Assembly: GCA_937138675.1 (NCBI GenBank)
Contig: CAKZPG010000081.1
Span: forward strand, 1 to 44,824
Length of the DNA: 44,824 bases
Source: an uncultured archaeon
GTDB lineage: Archaea; Halobacteriota; Halobacteria; Halobacteriales; Haloferacaceae
Direction: 5' to 3'
The position numbers and the translations under genes were made by a program. This document shows, one piece after another, positions 1 to 9,903 of the stretch. The notes beneath the pieces were generated by a model, which saw only the letters and a list, made by a program, of their open reading frames with translations, was not told the DNA's origin and ran no database searches. Each line of letters starts with the position of its first letter. The first letter of the stretch is position 1.

Positions 1-41
1 ATAGCGCACCGCTCAAGTAGCAGTCCCTCGCCTACGGACGT

Positions 42-1055
42 ATGCCCACCTCCACCGCGCCGGGCAAGGTCTACCTGTTCGGCGAACACGCCGTTGTCTA
101 CGGTGAGCCTGCCATCCCGTGTGCGGTCGAGCGTCGCGCCACTGTGTCTGTCGAGGAGCGTGCCGACGACCGGGTTGTCGTCGAGGCGGCCGACCTCACT
201 CTTGACGGGTTCACCGTCACCTTCGACGGCTCGACGGCCGATGCTGACCCCGAACTCGACGTGCCGACTCGCCTCGTCCAGTCCGCGACCGGCTACGTCG
301 AGGAGGCGGTCGCACAGGCGCGTGCCGCCGCTGAAGCGCCAGAGGCCGGCTTCGAACTGACGATCGAGTCTGAGATACCGCTCGGTGCCGGCCTCGGATC
401 CTCCGCTGCCGTCGCCGTCGCGGCGATCGACGCCGCGACCCGGGCCCTTGGCGTCACGCTCTCGCGTGAGGAGATAGCGGAGTACGCCTACCAGACCGAG
501 CGGGCGGTCCAAGATGGCGGCGCCTCTCGCGCGGACACATTCTGCTCGGCGATGGGCGGCGCGGTCAGGGTCGAGGGCTCCGAGACCCAGCGTCTCGACA
601 CACCGCCGCTCCCGTTCGTCGTCGGGTTCGACGGCGGCGCGGGCGATACCGGCAAACTCGTTGCTGGGGTGAGTGCGCTGCAAGAGCGTCACGGCTTCGC
701 GGCCGACACCGTCCAAGCTATCGGCGACGTGGTGCGCTCTGGTGAGCGACTGCTCGCGGACGCGTCCCCCGAGGCAGAGCCGAGCCCGGATCTCCTCAAG
801 GGCCTCGGCGAGCTGATGGACTTCGACCACGGCTTGCTCTCCGCACTTGGCGTCTCGGCGCGCTCGCTCGATGCGATGGTCTGGGCGGCGCGCGACGCCG
901 GCGCTCACGGTGCGAAGCTGACCGGGGCGGGCGGCGGAGGCTGTATCGTCGCCCTCGACCCCACGGGCGAGACGGCGCGTGCGCTTCGGTACGCGCCGGA
1001 CTGCGTCGACGCCTTTCGCGCCGAACTCGCGACCGAGGGGGTGGTCCGAACATGA
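42..1055 (+). CDS. mvk: Mevalonate kinase
   Basis: GHMP-family kinase (337 aa) that phosphorylates mevalonate with ATP in isoprenoid synthesis, which haloarchaea need for their ether-lipid chains. Visible motifs: the N-terminal substrate segment APGKVYLFGEHAVVYG (about residues 6-21), the glycine/serine-rich ATP loop GAGLGSSAAVAVAAI (about 113-127), and the C-terminal GHMP motif KLTGAGGGGC (about 293-302). Length is normal for archaeal enzymes. The ATG at 42 sits directly before the conserved N-terminus. Its stop overlaps the start of the downstream isopentenyl phosphate kinase by 4 bases, so the two enzymes of the archaeal mevalonate route are translationally coupled. The promoter would lie at or beyond the window edge. 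Confidence 0.95.
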   Translation: MPTSTAPGKVYLFGEHAVVYGEPAIPCAVERRATVSVEERADDRVVVEAADLTLDGFTVTFDGSTADADPELDVPTRLVQSATGYVEEAVAQARAAAEAPEAGFELTIESEIPLGAGLGSSAAVAVAAIDAATRALGVTLSREEIAEYAYQTERAVQDGGASRADTFCSAMGGAVRVEGSETQRLDTPPLPFVVGFDGGAGDTGKLVAGVSALQERHGFAADTVQAIGDVVRSGERLLADASPEAEPSPDLLKGLGELMDFDHGLLSALGVSARSLDAMVWAARDAGAHGAKLTGAGGGGCIVALDPTGETARALRYAPDCVDAFRAELATEGVVRT

Positions 1056-1774
1056 TCGTACTCAAACTCGGCGGGAGCGTCATCACCGATAAGGATCGCC
1101 CGGAGACGCTCGATGCCCCGGCGCTCGACCGCGCCGCAGATGCTGTCGCGGGGGCAAGCGACGATCTCGTCGTCGTCCATGGCGGCGGGAGCTTTGGCCA
1201 CCACCACGCCGCAGCGTGGGGCGTCTCGGTCGACTCGGGGACCGACGACGTCGAGGGCGCCCTCGCCGTCCACGGCGCGATGACGACGCTTAATCGCGTC
1301 GTTCTCGCGCGGCTCCACGACCGCGGCGTATCTGCGCTTCCGGTCCACTCGCTCTCGGTGGGCGCACGCAATACCGACGGCGTCCTCGACCTGCCACTCG
1401 CTGCGGTCGACCGAATGCTTGCCGAATCGTTCGTCCCCGTTCTCCACGGCGACGTGGCCGCAACAGCGGGCGAAGGTGTCACGGTCGTCTCGGGCGACGA
1501 ACTGGTCGCGCGACTCGCCCGTCACCTTGACGCCGACCGGGTCGGCCTCTGCTCGACGGTCCCGGGCGTCCTCGACGGCGAAAACCGGGTGGTCGATCGC
1601 GTCTCGTCGCTCGACGACGCTGCCCTCGGCGAAAGCGCATCGACGGACGTGACCGGTGGGATGGCCGGTAAGGTCCGTACGCTCCTCGAGCTTGACGCTC
1701 CGGCACACATCTTCGATCTCGACGGCCTCCCAGCCTTCCTCGTGGGCGAAACGCCCGGAACTGTCGTGGATTGA
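1052..1774 (+). CDS. ipk: Isopentenyl phosphate kinase
   Basis: Amino-acid-kinase-fold enzyme (240 aa) that converts isopentenyl phosphate to isopentenyl diphosphate, the last step of the archaeal alternative mevalonate pathway. Seen: N-terminal KLGGSVITDK (5-14), the nucleotide/phosphate loop VVHGGGSFGHHH (about 41-52) containing the conserved histidine that distinguishes this family from glutamate-type kinases, and a C-terminal GGMAGK lysine motif. It overlaps mvk by the ATGA type of junction. The next gene is convergent; the 212 bases between them show no clear feature. Confidence 0.93.
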   Translation: MIVLKLGGSVITDKDRPETLDAPALDRAADAVAGASDDLVVVHGGGSFGHHHAAAWGVSVDSGTDDVEGALAVHGAMTTLNRVVLARLHDRGVSALPVHSLSVGARNTDGVLDLPLAAVDRMLAESFVPVLHGDVAATAGEGVTVVSGDELVARLARHLDADRVGLCSTVPGVLDGENRVVDRVSSLDDAALGESASTDVTGGMAGKVRTLLELDAPAHIFDLDGLPAFLVGETPGTVVD

Positions 1775-1986
1775 GCCGCGGTGTTTGCTCGCTGGGTCAG
1801 GCCTCTGGGTCCAAGAGTGCGTCCGGGCCCGAATGTGTCGGCACTACGCTCGTGGTCGGCGCGGATCCGTTTGCCTTTCCAGCTCTCGGCACGTTCGCTG
1901 CTAGCGCACTGACATACACCGCGAGCGCCGTAGTCCGGCAGCTCGACGCCTGAGCGTGCAGCCTGCGGGCTCTCGATTGCCGGCGC

Positions 1987-2724
1987 TCAACAGTCCACCC
2001 GCAGACCGTCTTGGGCCACCCGGACGTCGATGTCAGCGCCAGCTCGTTCGACTGACGACACCATCTCCGCGTGGCTGCCCTCGGTGTGGGGGTAGAGATG
2101 GGTGAGGTAGAGCCGGTCGACGTCGACGCTCGCGAGCGACTCGCCCAGGCTCGTCGGCGTCGGGTGGTTCGACACGTCGATATCGTCGGAAAACGAGCAG
2201 TCGTGCGCAAGGACGGTCACACCGTCGACGAACTCGCCCATTCCGACGAACGCCTCGGTGTCGCCGCTAAACGCGAAGTCGTCGCCGAAGCGGTAGGCGA
2301 GACCGGGCATCGAGTGGCGCGTCTCGCGCGCCCGGACGTCGAGCCCTGCGACCGAGAACTCCCCCGGGTGGACCTCACGTAGGCGCAGGTCGACCCGGTC
2401 GCGAAGATAGTCGTGGACCGAGAGGAGGCCGTCGACGAGCGCCTTCGTCCCCGGTGGACCGACGACGCGCAGGTGGTCCTCGCCAGCGAGCCACCGGGCC
2501 TTCAGCAGAGACAGGAGATCGGAGACGTGGTCGAGGTGGTGGTGGGTCAGGAGAACCGTCGACGTCCCCTCGTAGCCCGCATCCGTGCCTGCCAGTCGCC
2601 CGAGAACGCCAGCGCCGCAGTCAATCAGCAGCCGCCGGTCGCCACGCTCGACGAGCAGACCAGTCTGGGCACGATCCCGCCACTGCATTGCACTCCCGGT
2701 GCCAAGAAAGGTGACGGTCGTCAC
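1987..2724 (-). CDS. MBL-fold metallo-hydrolase (RNase Z-like)
   Basis: Metallo-beta-lactamase-fold hydrolase, 245 aa. The zinc motif THHHLDH (residues 60-66, matching HxHxDH) and a later FSGDTE motif (the metal-bridging Asp) are present, together with the N-terminal FLGTGSA signature shared by the RNase Z/ElaC-like and PhnP-like branches. The substrate cannot be named from the sequence; a tRNA 3' processing role is only one possibility and the protein is short for RNase Z. It overlaps the upstream small membrane-protein gene by 4 bases, so the two are probably co-translated. Confidence 0.8.
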   Translation of the reverse strand: MTTVTFLGTGSAMQWRDRAQTGLLVERGDRRLLIDCGAGVLGRLAGTDAGYEGTSTVLLTHHHLDHVSDLLSLLKARWLAGEDHLRVVGPPGTKALVDGLLSVHDYLRDRVDLRLREVHPGEFSVAGLDVRARETRHSMPGLAYRFGDDFAFSGDTEAFVGMGEFVDGVTVLAHDCSFSDDIDVSNHPTPTSLGESLASVDVDRLYLTHLYPHTEGSHAEMVSSVERAGADIDVRVAQDGLRVDC

Positions 2725-2942
2725 TGCGCGTCAGAGCGCAGCGCGGCGCGGAGCGGTTCGACCACCAGGTCGCCGCGAGCGACGCCGGGCGAAAGGTCAA
2801 CGACGCCGGCGACGATGCCTGCGAGGACGGCCGTCTCGACGGCACTGAGCCCCGCCAGCAGTCCGACCACGCCGCCGGTTAGGGCCGCGAGCGCAGACTG
2901 AACTGGGCTGTTGTACACAGACCAGACGAGAACCCGCGCCAT
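2721..2942 (-). CDS. Small membrane protein (73 aa)
   Basis: Short hydrophobic protein. I chose the internal ATG at 2942 because sequence upstream of it in the same frame is arginine- and proline-rich and not protein-like, whereas from this ATG two hydrophobic stretches follow (about residues 14-33 and 36-51: LTGGVVGLLAGL and VLAGIVAGVVDL). No family recognised. It resembles other small haloarchaeal two-helix membrane proteins. Its stop overlaps the start of the MBL-fold hydrolase gene, suggesting an operon. Confidence 0.6.
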   Translation of the reverse strand: MARVLVWSVYNSPVQSALAALTGGVVGLLAGLSAVETAVLAGIVAGVVDLSPGVARGDLVVEPLRAALRSDAQ

Positions 2943-3034
2943 CCTGAATCTTCGGGACGAGAGCTGGCGCACGCGCTCGCATCCGTGCCCGCGCGACGCA
3001 AGCCCCTTACCGCTGCCGTGTTTGCTTTCTCCCG

Positions 3035-5788
3035 ATGACTGGACGTGACCTCCTGCGGTCGTTCGCCGCCGACCGGGACGTCGCGTTCGATCCCGAGACG
3101 GTGCCCCTCGCAGACGCGGACGTTCTAGAGCGCCTCTCTGAGCCGACCCAGGAGTGGTGGGTTGAGCAGTTCGGCGCATACGTCGGCGAGAACGGCGGCT
3201 TTTTTACTCCGCCACAGCGCGAGGCGATCCCCCGCATCGACGACGGCAAGAACGTCCTCGTTGCGTCGCCGACGGGGAGTGGGAAGACGCTCAGCGCGTT
3301 CTCGGCTATCATCGACAGCCTGTTCACCCGCGCGCGGGCGGGCGAGGATGGCCTCGACAACGCGGTCTACTGTCTCTATATCTCACCGTTGAAATCGCTC
3401 GCGAACGATATCCACCGGAATCTTGAACGACCGCTCGAGGGGGTCGAAACACGAACCGACGGCGACGCCGAGGTGCGCCACGCCATCCGCCATGGCGACA
3501 CCAGTGACGCCGACCGACGGGCGATGCTCTCGACGACCCCACACGTTCTGAACACGACGCCGGAGACGCTCGCTATCCTGCTCAACTCCCCGAAGTTCAA
3601 AGAGAAACTGCGCTCGGTGGAGTACGTTGTTGTCGACGAGATACACTCACTCGCGGCGAACAAGCGCGGGACCCACCTCGCGGTGTCGCTCGAACGACTG
3701 GAACACCTCTGTGAGACCGCCCCCGTCCGGATCGGGTGCTCGGCGACCGTCGAGCCGCTGGACGAGATGGCAGAGTTCCTGGTCGGGCGGGCGTCGCCCG
3801 GCGGCGACCCGCGGCCATACGAACTTGTCGACACCCGGTTCGTCCGGGAGTTCGACATCTCGCTTGAGTGCCCGACGGACGACCTGATCGACACCCCGCG
3901 TGACGTGGTGTCGGCGCGGTTCTACGACCGCCTTGAGGAACTGGTCGCGAGTCACGACTCGACGCTCGTCTTCACAAACACCCGGTCGGGCGCAGAGCGA
4001 GTTCTTCAGAACCTCCGCGAGCGTGGGGGGTTCGACGACCAGAACTCCGCCTGCCACCACGGCTCGCTGTCGAAAGAGCGCCGGCAGGACGTCGAACAGG
4101 CGCTGAAGGCGGGGGCGCTCGACGTGGTGACTACCTCCACCTCGCTCGAACTCGGTATCGACATGCCCCACATCGACCTCGTGGTTCAGGTTGGCTCGCC
4201 GAAATCCGTCGCATCGCTCCTCCAGCGCATCGGCCGGGCCGGCCACCAGCTGGGACAGACCGTGGAGGGGAGGGTGGTGGCGCTGGACCGCGACGAACTC
4301 GTCGAGTGTGCGGTGATGCTGAAGAAGGCCGAGGAGGGGTTCGTCGACCGGGTGTTCGTCCCCGAGAATGCCTACGACGTGGCCGCCCAGCAGGTGTACG
4401 GGATGGCTATCAACGGTCCGCGCCCGGAGCCGGAGGTGCGCGAGATTCTGGAGCGTGCATATCCCTACCGTGACTTTTCCGGCGAGATGTGGGAGCGGCT
4501 CTGCCGGTACCTGACCGCCGACTACGAGGGGTTAGAGGACAAGAACGTCTACGCGAAGATCTGGCGGGACACGAACGACCCGCCGGACGGCGAGCACCAC
4601 TACGAAGAGTATGGAGTCGGTGACCACTTGATCGGGAAGCGCGGGCGGCTGGCGCGGGTTATCTACATGACGAACCTCGGGACGATCCCCGACTCGTTCA
4701 CTATCGGTGTGTACCTTCGAGGAGGCAACGAGTGGGTCGGCGAGCTTGACGAGGACTATCTCGACAAACTGGAGAAAGGCGACGTATTCGTCCTTGGTGG
4801 GGATCGGTACGAGTTTCGCTACCGCCGGGGGTCGAAAGCTTACGTTGACCCGACTGGCGCGCGCCCAAACGTGCCCTCGTGGTTCTCGGAGCGCCTGCCT
4901 CTCTCGTACGACCTCGGGCGCGAGATTCTTGGCTTCCAACGCGACCTGCTCGACCGACTCGCGACAGGTGGCCGACCGGCCGTCCGCGAGTGGCTCCGTG
5001 AGTTCCCCGTCGACGAGAATTCCGTCCGGGCGATCACCCGGATGTTCGACGAGCAGACCCGCTACGCCGGTCGGGAGTCGGTGTCGACCGACTCGCGAAT
5101 CGCGGTCGAGGTCGAACGCGACCGGGGAGACTACCGCCGGCGGTTCTACGTCCACTCGAACTACGGCCGTCGGTTCAACGATGGCCTCTCGCGGCTAGTC
5201 GCTTACCGCTGCTCGCGGCGGGCGAATGCGAACGTCAAGGTCGCGGTCGCGGACCACGGCTTCGTCGTCTCGATGCCGCTCAACCGCACTGTCGACCTCG
5301 CCGACGTGCTTCGCTCTATCGCGCCGGGGGAAGTCCGCGCCGACCTTCGGACGGCGCTCGATGGGACGGAACTGCTAAAGCGGTACTTCCGCATCGACGC
5401 GACCCGCTCGCTGATGATTCTTAAGCGCTACAAAGGCTACGAGAAGTCTGCGGCCCAACAACAGGTGTCGAGCGAGATGCTACTCTCGTTCGCGGAGGAG
5501 TTAGACGAGTTCGCCGTGATCGAAGAGACGTACCGCGAGATTCTGGAGGACCGCCTCCACGTCGAGGGGATCGAGGAGGTTCTCGCGGCGGTCGCGTCGG
5601 ACGAGGTCACGATCGTCCAGCAGACAGTCGACTCGCCGACACCGCGGGCGTTCGGTCTCGCGACGCTGATGGCCAGTGACGTGGTGCTGGCTGAAAACGA
5701 GGGCGAGGTCCTGCGCGAATTTCACGACCGCGTGCTATCGGAGATTGGCGAGGGCGACAGCACTGGGGGCGTGGCCGCCGAAGACTAA
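3035..5788 (+). CDS. lhr: Lhr-type ATP-dependent helicase
   Basis: Superfamily 2 helicase of 917 aa. Motifs in order: Q-like motif TPPQREAIP (58-66), Walker A SPTGSGKT (78-85), TTPETL (motif Ib region, about 174-179), DEIH Walker B (201-204), SAT (236-238), then motifs IV-VI including STSLELGIDMP and QRIGRAGHQ. The large C-terminal region is typical of archaeal Lhr, which has winged-helix and Lhr-specific domains. Lhr proteins act on forked DNA and RNA:DNA hybrids in repair and restart. It is divergent from the small membrane-protein gene and convergent with larA, with which it overlaps by 4 bases at the 3' ends. Confidence 0.9.
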   Translation: MTGRDLLRSFAADRDVAFDPETVPLADADVLERLSEPTQEWWVEQFGAYVGENGGFFTPPQREAIPRIDDGKNVLVASPTGSGKTLSAFSAIIDSLFTRARAGEDGLDNAVYCLYISPLKSLANDIHRNLERPLEGVETRTDGDAEVRHAIRHGDTSDADRRAMLSTTPHVLNTTPETLAILLNSPKFKEKLRSVEYVVVDEIHSLAANKRGTHLAVSLERLEHLCETAPVRIGCSATVEPLDEMAEFLVGRASPGGDPRPYELVDTRFVREFDISLECPTDDLIDTPRDVVSARFYDRLEELVASHDSTLVFTNTRSGAERVLQNLRERGGFDDQNSACHHGSLSKERRQDVEQALKAGALDVVTTSTSLELGIDMPHIDLVVQVGSPKSVASLLQRIGRAGHQLGQTVEGRVVALDRDELVECAVMLKKAEEGFVDRVFVPENAYDVAAQQVYGMAINGPRPEPEVREILERAYPYRDFSGEMWERLCRYLTADYEGLEDKNVYAKIWRDTNDPPDGEHHYEEYGVGDHLIGKRGRLARVIYMTNLGTIPDSFTIGVYLRGGNEWVGELDEDYLDKLEKGDVFVLGGDRYEFRYRRGSKAYVDPTGARPNVPSWFSERLPLSYDLGREILGFQRDLLDRLATGGRPAVREWLREFPVDENSVRAITRMFDEQTRYAGRESVSTDSRIAVEVERDRGDYRRRFYVHSNYGRRFNDGLSRLVAYRCSRRANANVKVAVADHGFVVSMPLNRTVDLADVLRSIAPGEVRADLRTALDGTELLKRYFRIDATRSLMILKRYKGYEKSAAQQQVSSEMLLSFAEELDEFAVIEETYREILEDRLHVEGIEEVLAAVASDEVTIVQQTVDSPTPRAFGLATLMASDVVLAENEGEVLREFHDRVLSEIGEGDSTGGVAAED

Positions 5789-7014
5789 ACGACCAGCGTG
5801 TTGAGAGCGTCCGGAACGACGAGTACGTCGCTCCCGGGGGCGACTGCCTCGGCAACCGAGTCGCGGGTCTCCATCAGGCATTCCTCGACCACTTCTGGGT
5901 GGGTGCTGTTCGTCACGTAGGCCTCGACCTCGCGGAGCGCACGCGCGACGACGAACGCCCGCTGTGCTCCCGGCTCGTAGCCCGCTCGCATCTCCGTGTA
6001 GAGGTCAGCGGGGCTCTCAGCACTCCGTAGTCGCTCGTGGAACCGGCGTTCGCCCTTCCCCTCTCCTGCGCCCTCGCTCAGGCGCGCGGGGATCACGACC
6101 CGCCCGCCCTCGCGGACCGGATTGTGATCGCCAAGAACGAGATAGGTGAGCGCCCGCGTCGTCTGGTAGAGATTTGCGTCCTTCGGCGCGCCGACCCCAG
6201 CGAGGACGACATCGTACGTTCCCGCCACCTCGACGGAGAGTGCCTCGCGCGCAGTTGCCGAGAGGTCACCTACCACGTCGCGGGGTTGGCCAGCGGCGAC
6301 GCCAAGGACTCCCGCTGGGCCCTTCGTGACGTTGATGCAGAAATCGGGGCCGGCGACGTCGCCTGCACGGTCCACGGCGTCGCGAAACGGGTTATCATCA
6401 ACCCGTCCGAGGCGAACTGCGTCTCGCGAGAGCATGTCAGGGCCGTGCGTGTAGCGGATGACCGGCTCGCCGCCTGCGCCGATCACGACGGTTTTCGCGC
6501 CGCCAGAGAACCCCGCGTACTGGTGTGGCTCGACCATCCCTGTCGCAAGGACGATATCGGCGTCGTCGACCGTCGCGTTGAGCATCACCGGGACACCGTC
6601 CACCTCCCCGACCTGTCGTGCACTCTTGGGGTCGTGGTTTTCGACTAGTGGGGCGTGGTCGCCGAATCCCGCCTGTATCTCCGCGTCGGTCATCGGGCGG
6701 TGGAGGCCGAGGCCGAGGACGACCGAAACGCGATCGGCCGTGACCTCTCCAGGCAGGCGTGAAAAAAAGGCGTCCAGTAGGATATCGTCCGGCGTCGCCC
6801 GGGTCACGTCTGTCACGACGATGGCGACGGCGTCGTCCGGTGCGACAACCTCCGTGATTCCCGGCCCATGCGGCGCCTCCAACGCCCGGTCCGCAGCGGC
6901 CCGCACGTCGACAGCCGCGCCGCCAGGTCGCTTAACGGCCGTCACGTCACAGTCGGGGAGAGTGACAGATATTGTCTCATCGCCGTACGGAAGGCGAATC
7001 TGGTCTGTATCCAT
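5785..7014 (-). CDS. larA: LarA-family nickel-dependent racemase/epimerase
   Basis: Lactate racemase-like protein (409 aa from the ATG at 7014; an in-frame ATG at 7038 adds only a glycine/serine-rich stub). Signature residues line up with LarA: VTDVTR (about 67-72), GLHRP with His105, EPHQYAG with His164, GGAKT with Lys174, and YTHGPD with His190. These are the ligands of the nickel-pincer nucleotide cofactor. The family racemises or epimerises 2-hydroxyacids, and many members use substrates other than lactate, so the substrate is open. No larB, larC or larE (cofactor synthesis) is visible in the window, so the cofactor must come from genes elsewhere. Convergent with lhr. Confidence 0.85.
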   Translation of the reverse strand: MDTDQIRLPYGDETISVTLPDCDVTAVKRPGGAAVDVRAAADRALEAPHGPGITEVVAPDDAVAIVVTDVTRATPDDILLDAFFSRLPGEVTADRVSVVLGLGLHRPMTDAEIQAGFGDHAPLVENHDPKSARQVGEVDGVPVMLNATVDDADIVLATGMVEPHQYAGFSGGAKTVVIGAGGEPVIRYTHGPDMLSRDAVRLGRVDDNPFRDAVDRAGDVAGPDFCINVTKGPAGVLGVAAGQPRDVVGDLSATAREALSVEVAGTYDVVLAGVGAPKDANLYQTTRALTYLVLGDHNPVREGGRVVIPARLSEGAGEGKGERRFHERLRSAESPADLYTEMRAGYEPGAQRAFVVARALREVEAYVTNSTHPEVVEECLMETRDSVAEAVAPGSDVLVVPDALNTLVV

Positions 7015-7098
7015 GCTACCGCCTGACGAGGGCCCCACGAGAATCTATCGGTGCCACGCCTGTTCCACAGATAATTAAGACGGATGTCGCGAGGCAAT

Positions 7099-9813
7099 TC
7101 ACCGCCGCGCCCAGTTCAGCATCCGCCCGTAGAACGACTCAGAGCGCAGAGCATCGGCGTCGCCGACGAGACAGAGCGCTCGTTTCGCCCGCGTGAGTGC
7201 GACGTTCACCCGCCGGTGGTCCTCGAAGATGGGCCCCGCCAGCTCACCGGTCGCGACGAACGAGACGACGACTACCTCCTTGCTCGACCCCTGGAACCGG
7301 TCGACGGTGTCGACTGTCACCTCGACCCGCTCTGCTATCTCTGCCACCTGTGCGCGGAACGGGGCGATCACACAGACGTCGTCGGGGTCGACCCCGGCCG
7401 CAAGATACGACTTCACGATCTCGGCGACACGGTCGGCCTCGGCCCGATTGACGTTGCCGTTCCGGTGCCCGTCGGGGTCGACAAATGCGACAGGGTCGCG
7501 CAGATCGGCGGGCAGGGCTGTCGGCTCAACACCGTCGAGGTCGTCTAGCCGGCGCTGTGCCACCTCGGGAGTGGCGGGCCGAAGCGCGCCGTCGTAGAAC
7601 TCGTCGGAGGGGAACGCCTGGATACGTTGCCCCATCCGGTACTGCCGGTCGAGAAGCACGCTTGCCTCCGGATGGGCGTCGGACAGTCGCTCGAACAGCG
7701 ACGTTCGAAGGTCGGTCTCGGCTCGCACCACTGGCGGGAGCTGTCGGTGGTCGCCGACGAGGACGAACCGCTCGGCACGGTTAACGGCCGCGAGCGTCCC
7801 CGGCTCCGTGAGCTGTGAGGCCTCGTCGACGACTGCTACGTCGAACTCCTCCTCGATCAGGGTGCGGGAGGCACATCCTGCGGTCGTCGCCGCGACGACG
7901 GATGCCCCTCGTAGCTCGGCCACCCGCCCGTTCGGGTCGCCGCGCGCGGTCAGGCGCACGTCGCGCATATCATCGCGCACGCCTGTCTCGGTGCCATAGC
8001 GCACCACGTCCTCGAACCCTTGGTCGCGCAAGGCCTCAAGCGCGTTGTCAACCGCGCGGTTGGTGAACGCCGCGAGCAGGACACGGTCGCCCCGCGCCAC
8101 GAGCGCTCGGACCAGTTGTGCGATGGTGTAGGTCTTGCCAGTCCCCGGCGGGCCGTGGACGAGCGCGTAGTCCTCGGCGGCGACGGCACGTCGCACCGCT
8201 CGGTCCTGCGCCTCGTTGTTGTCGACGTAGTGTCCAGGCGCGGCCGCCTCGCCGAAGGTCGGGTCTCGCCGTCCAAGGAGCAGGTCGCGCCGGTGTTCGT
8301 CGCTTTTGAGCACGAAATCGTGAAGTGCGAGCAACATCCGGTCGACAGATATCTCGGAGGGGTAGACGTCCAGTCGTCGGAGGTCGAGCGGTTCGTCCGT
8401 CGTCACGGCAACATCGTCGCCGAGTGTTCGGATCCGGGCGAGTTCAGAGCGCCCGCCAACGGGGTCACCCTCGCTCGCGAGCGCGACGTCGCCCTCGCGA
8501 AGCTTCGACACCGCGGCCCCAGGACGAGTCGCTCGAAGCTCCCATCGGCCGTCTGGTAACTGCTCTACCCCGGCTGGCTCTAACCCGATCAGCGCGCGGT
8601 CCGCGGCCGCGCGCTCCTCCGGGCTCTGCTCCCAGAGCTTCCGGTACTCCGCATGTGCCTCCTGCCGTTCGGCCTCTACGTTCTCGTAGAACCGCTCGAA
8701 GTACTGACGCTCCTCGTCGGGGAGGGCGTTTCCGACAGTTCCGGCCTTTGCCTCTTGATCTAGTCGGCCGGCGACGACCATACACGAGTCGCGCTCGAAA
8801 CAATACTCACATTTCGCGTTTGCCTCGTAGCCCGTCGGAACTGTTCTGTTGAACTCCGTCGCAGCGATTTCGTTTCGCGTCCGCACCGCGAACTCTTTTA
8901 GCCCCCGGCCGACCGAGAAGTCTTTAGCCGGCGAGAGGTCGCCGCTCTGCTCCGCGCGGTCGAGCGTCGCGTTTTTCGTATAGAGCAGCGTCGCGGTGTC
9001 GGCGCCCTCGTCGTGTTCGTCCAGTACGAGGGCGTAACACGCCGCCTGCATCTTGTCCTGAAACCGGGGCTCACGCTTCGTGTTCTTGCCCGTCTTGAGT
9101 TCAACGGGCATCCCTCGGCGCACGGCGTCGGCACGGCCTTTCAGTCCGAATGTGGGCGAGATGAGCGTCCGTTCTGAGCGCCAGTCGTCAGCCTCGTCCA
9201 GTGCTCCCTGCGCCAGCCAGCCCTCGATGGCGCCGGCGTTGCGCCGCACCTCGTCGCGCACCTCGCTCGCCTTCCGGCCGAGAAGGCCAAGTTCCAGCCC
9301 CGCCTCCTCAACCCGGTCGGTAACCGCATCCTCCAAGTCGACCCCGCGCAAGAGGTCGCCGAACACCTCGTGGACGAGTGTCCCCTTCACAACCGGGTAG
9401 GCGAGCGGCACACCGGAGAGCTTGTTCAGGTAGTAGATCCTAGGGCACTGAACCCACCCCCGCACGTCGGTGACGTCGACGAGAAAGTCAGGCTCGAGAA
9501 CGACGTAGGAGTCACCGGTCGTCGCGAACCCCGTCTCCCCGCCATAATCGTCTTGTTTGGCTTCGGTCACGAGCAGTTCCATGCCGACCTCGGCCCACTC
9601 GACAGTGTGGGTCCACTTTCCCCACACCGTAACCTCGACAGGATCGCCCGCGCCTCGGTCCGGGCGCACCGTGAGGTCGGCGAGTTCACGGCTCCCGTGG
9701 CGCGTGTCGACCTCGCGGACCTCACTGATCGATAGAATCGGCCCCCGAACGTTCACACGAAAAGGTGTGGAGGGGACTGAAAGACGCTTTCGAAAGAAAC
9801 GAAGAAACGCCAC
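7099..9813 (-). CDS. Dna2-like nuclease-helicase (Fe-S)
   Basis: 904 aa fusion. Residues 1-115: OB-fold-like region (VTVWGKWT). Residues 118-350: PD-(D/E)XK nuclease of Cas4/AddB/Dna2 type, with GTLVHE (144-149), GRAD with Asp229, ELKTGK (238-243, catalytic Glu/Lys), and cysteines 123, 335, 338 and 344 that fit a [4Fe-4S] cluster. Residues about 530-904: superfamily 1 UPF1/Dna2-like helicase with Walker A GPPGTGKT (554-561), VVDEASQ, GDHRQLPP and a final VALTRAK motif. This architecture matches Dna2, which trims flaps and resects ends in replication and recombination. In haloarchaea such proteins are often annotated DNA2/NAM7-type. No partner gene adjoins. Confidence 0.88.
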   Translation of the reverse strand: MAFLRFFRKRLSVPSTPFRVNVRGPILSISEVREVDTRHGSRELADLTVRPDRGAGDPVEVTVWGKWTHTVEWAEVGMELLVTEAKQDDYGGETGFATTGDSYVVLEPDFLVDVTDVRGWVQCPRIYYLNKLSGVPLAYPVVKGTLVHEVFGDLLRGVDLEDAVTDRVEEAGLELGLLGRKASEVRDEVRRNAGAIEGWLAQGALDEADDWRSERTLISPTFGLKGRADAVRRGMPVELKTGKNTKREPRFQDKMQAACYALVLDEHDEGADTATLLYTKNATLDRAEQSGDLSPAKDFSVGRGLKEFAVRTRNEIAATEFNRTVPTGYEANAKCEYCFERDSCMVVAGRLDQEAKAGTVGNALPDEERQYFERFYENVEAERQEAHAEYRKLWEQSPEERAAADRALIGLEPAGVEQLPDGRWELRATRPGAAVSKLREGDVALASEGDPVGGRSELARIRTLGDDVAVTTDEPLDLRRLDVYPSEISVDRMLLALHDFVLKSDEHRRDLLLGRRDPTFGEAAAPGHYVDNNEAQDRAVRRAVAAEDYALVHGPPGTGKTYTIAQLVRALVARGDRVLLAAFTNRAVDNALEALRDQGFEDVVRYGTETGVRDDMRDVRLTARGDPNGRVAELRGASVVAATTAGCASRTLIEEEFDVAVVDEASQLTEPGTLAAVNRAERFVLVGDHRQLPPVVRAETDLRTSLFERLSDAHPEASVLLDRQYRMGQRIQAFPSDEFYDGALRPATPEVAQRRLDDLDGVEPTALPADLRDPVAFVDPDGHRNGNVNRAEADRVAEIVKSYLAAGVDPDDVCVIAPFRAQVAEIAERVEVTVDTVDRFQGSSKEVVVVSFVATGELAGPIFEDHRRVNVALTRAKRALCLVGDADALRSESFYGRMLNWARR

Positions 9814-9903
9814 GGACTGACGTGGAAAGGGATGCTACTCCACGCACAACGGGAGTTGGATCCCGGCCCGGCCACCGAGTAGCGTGTGGTTAGCACCGTG
9901 TCG

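Noticed and set aside
1771-1953. 60-codon TTG-started frame overlapping the ipk stop
   Set aside because: Weak start codon, no recognisable protein features, and no evidence beyond an open frame in GC-rich DNA.
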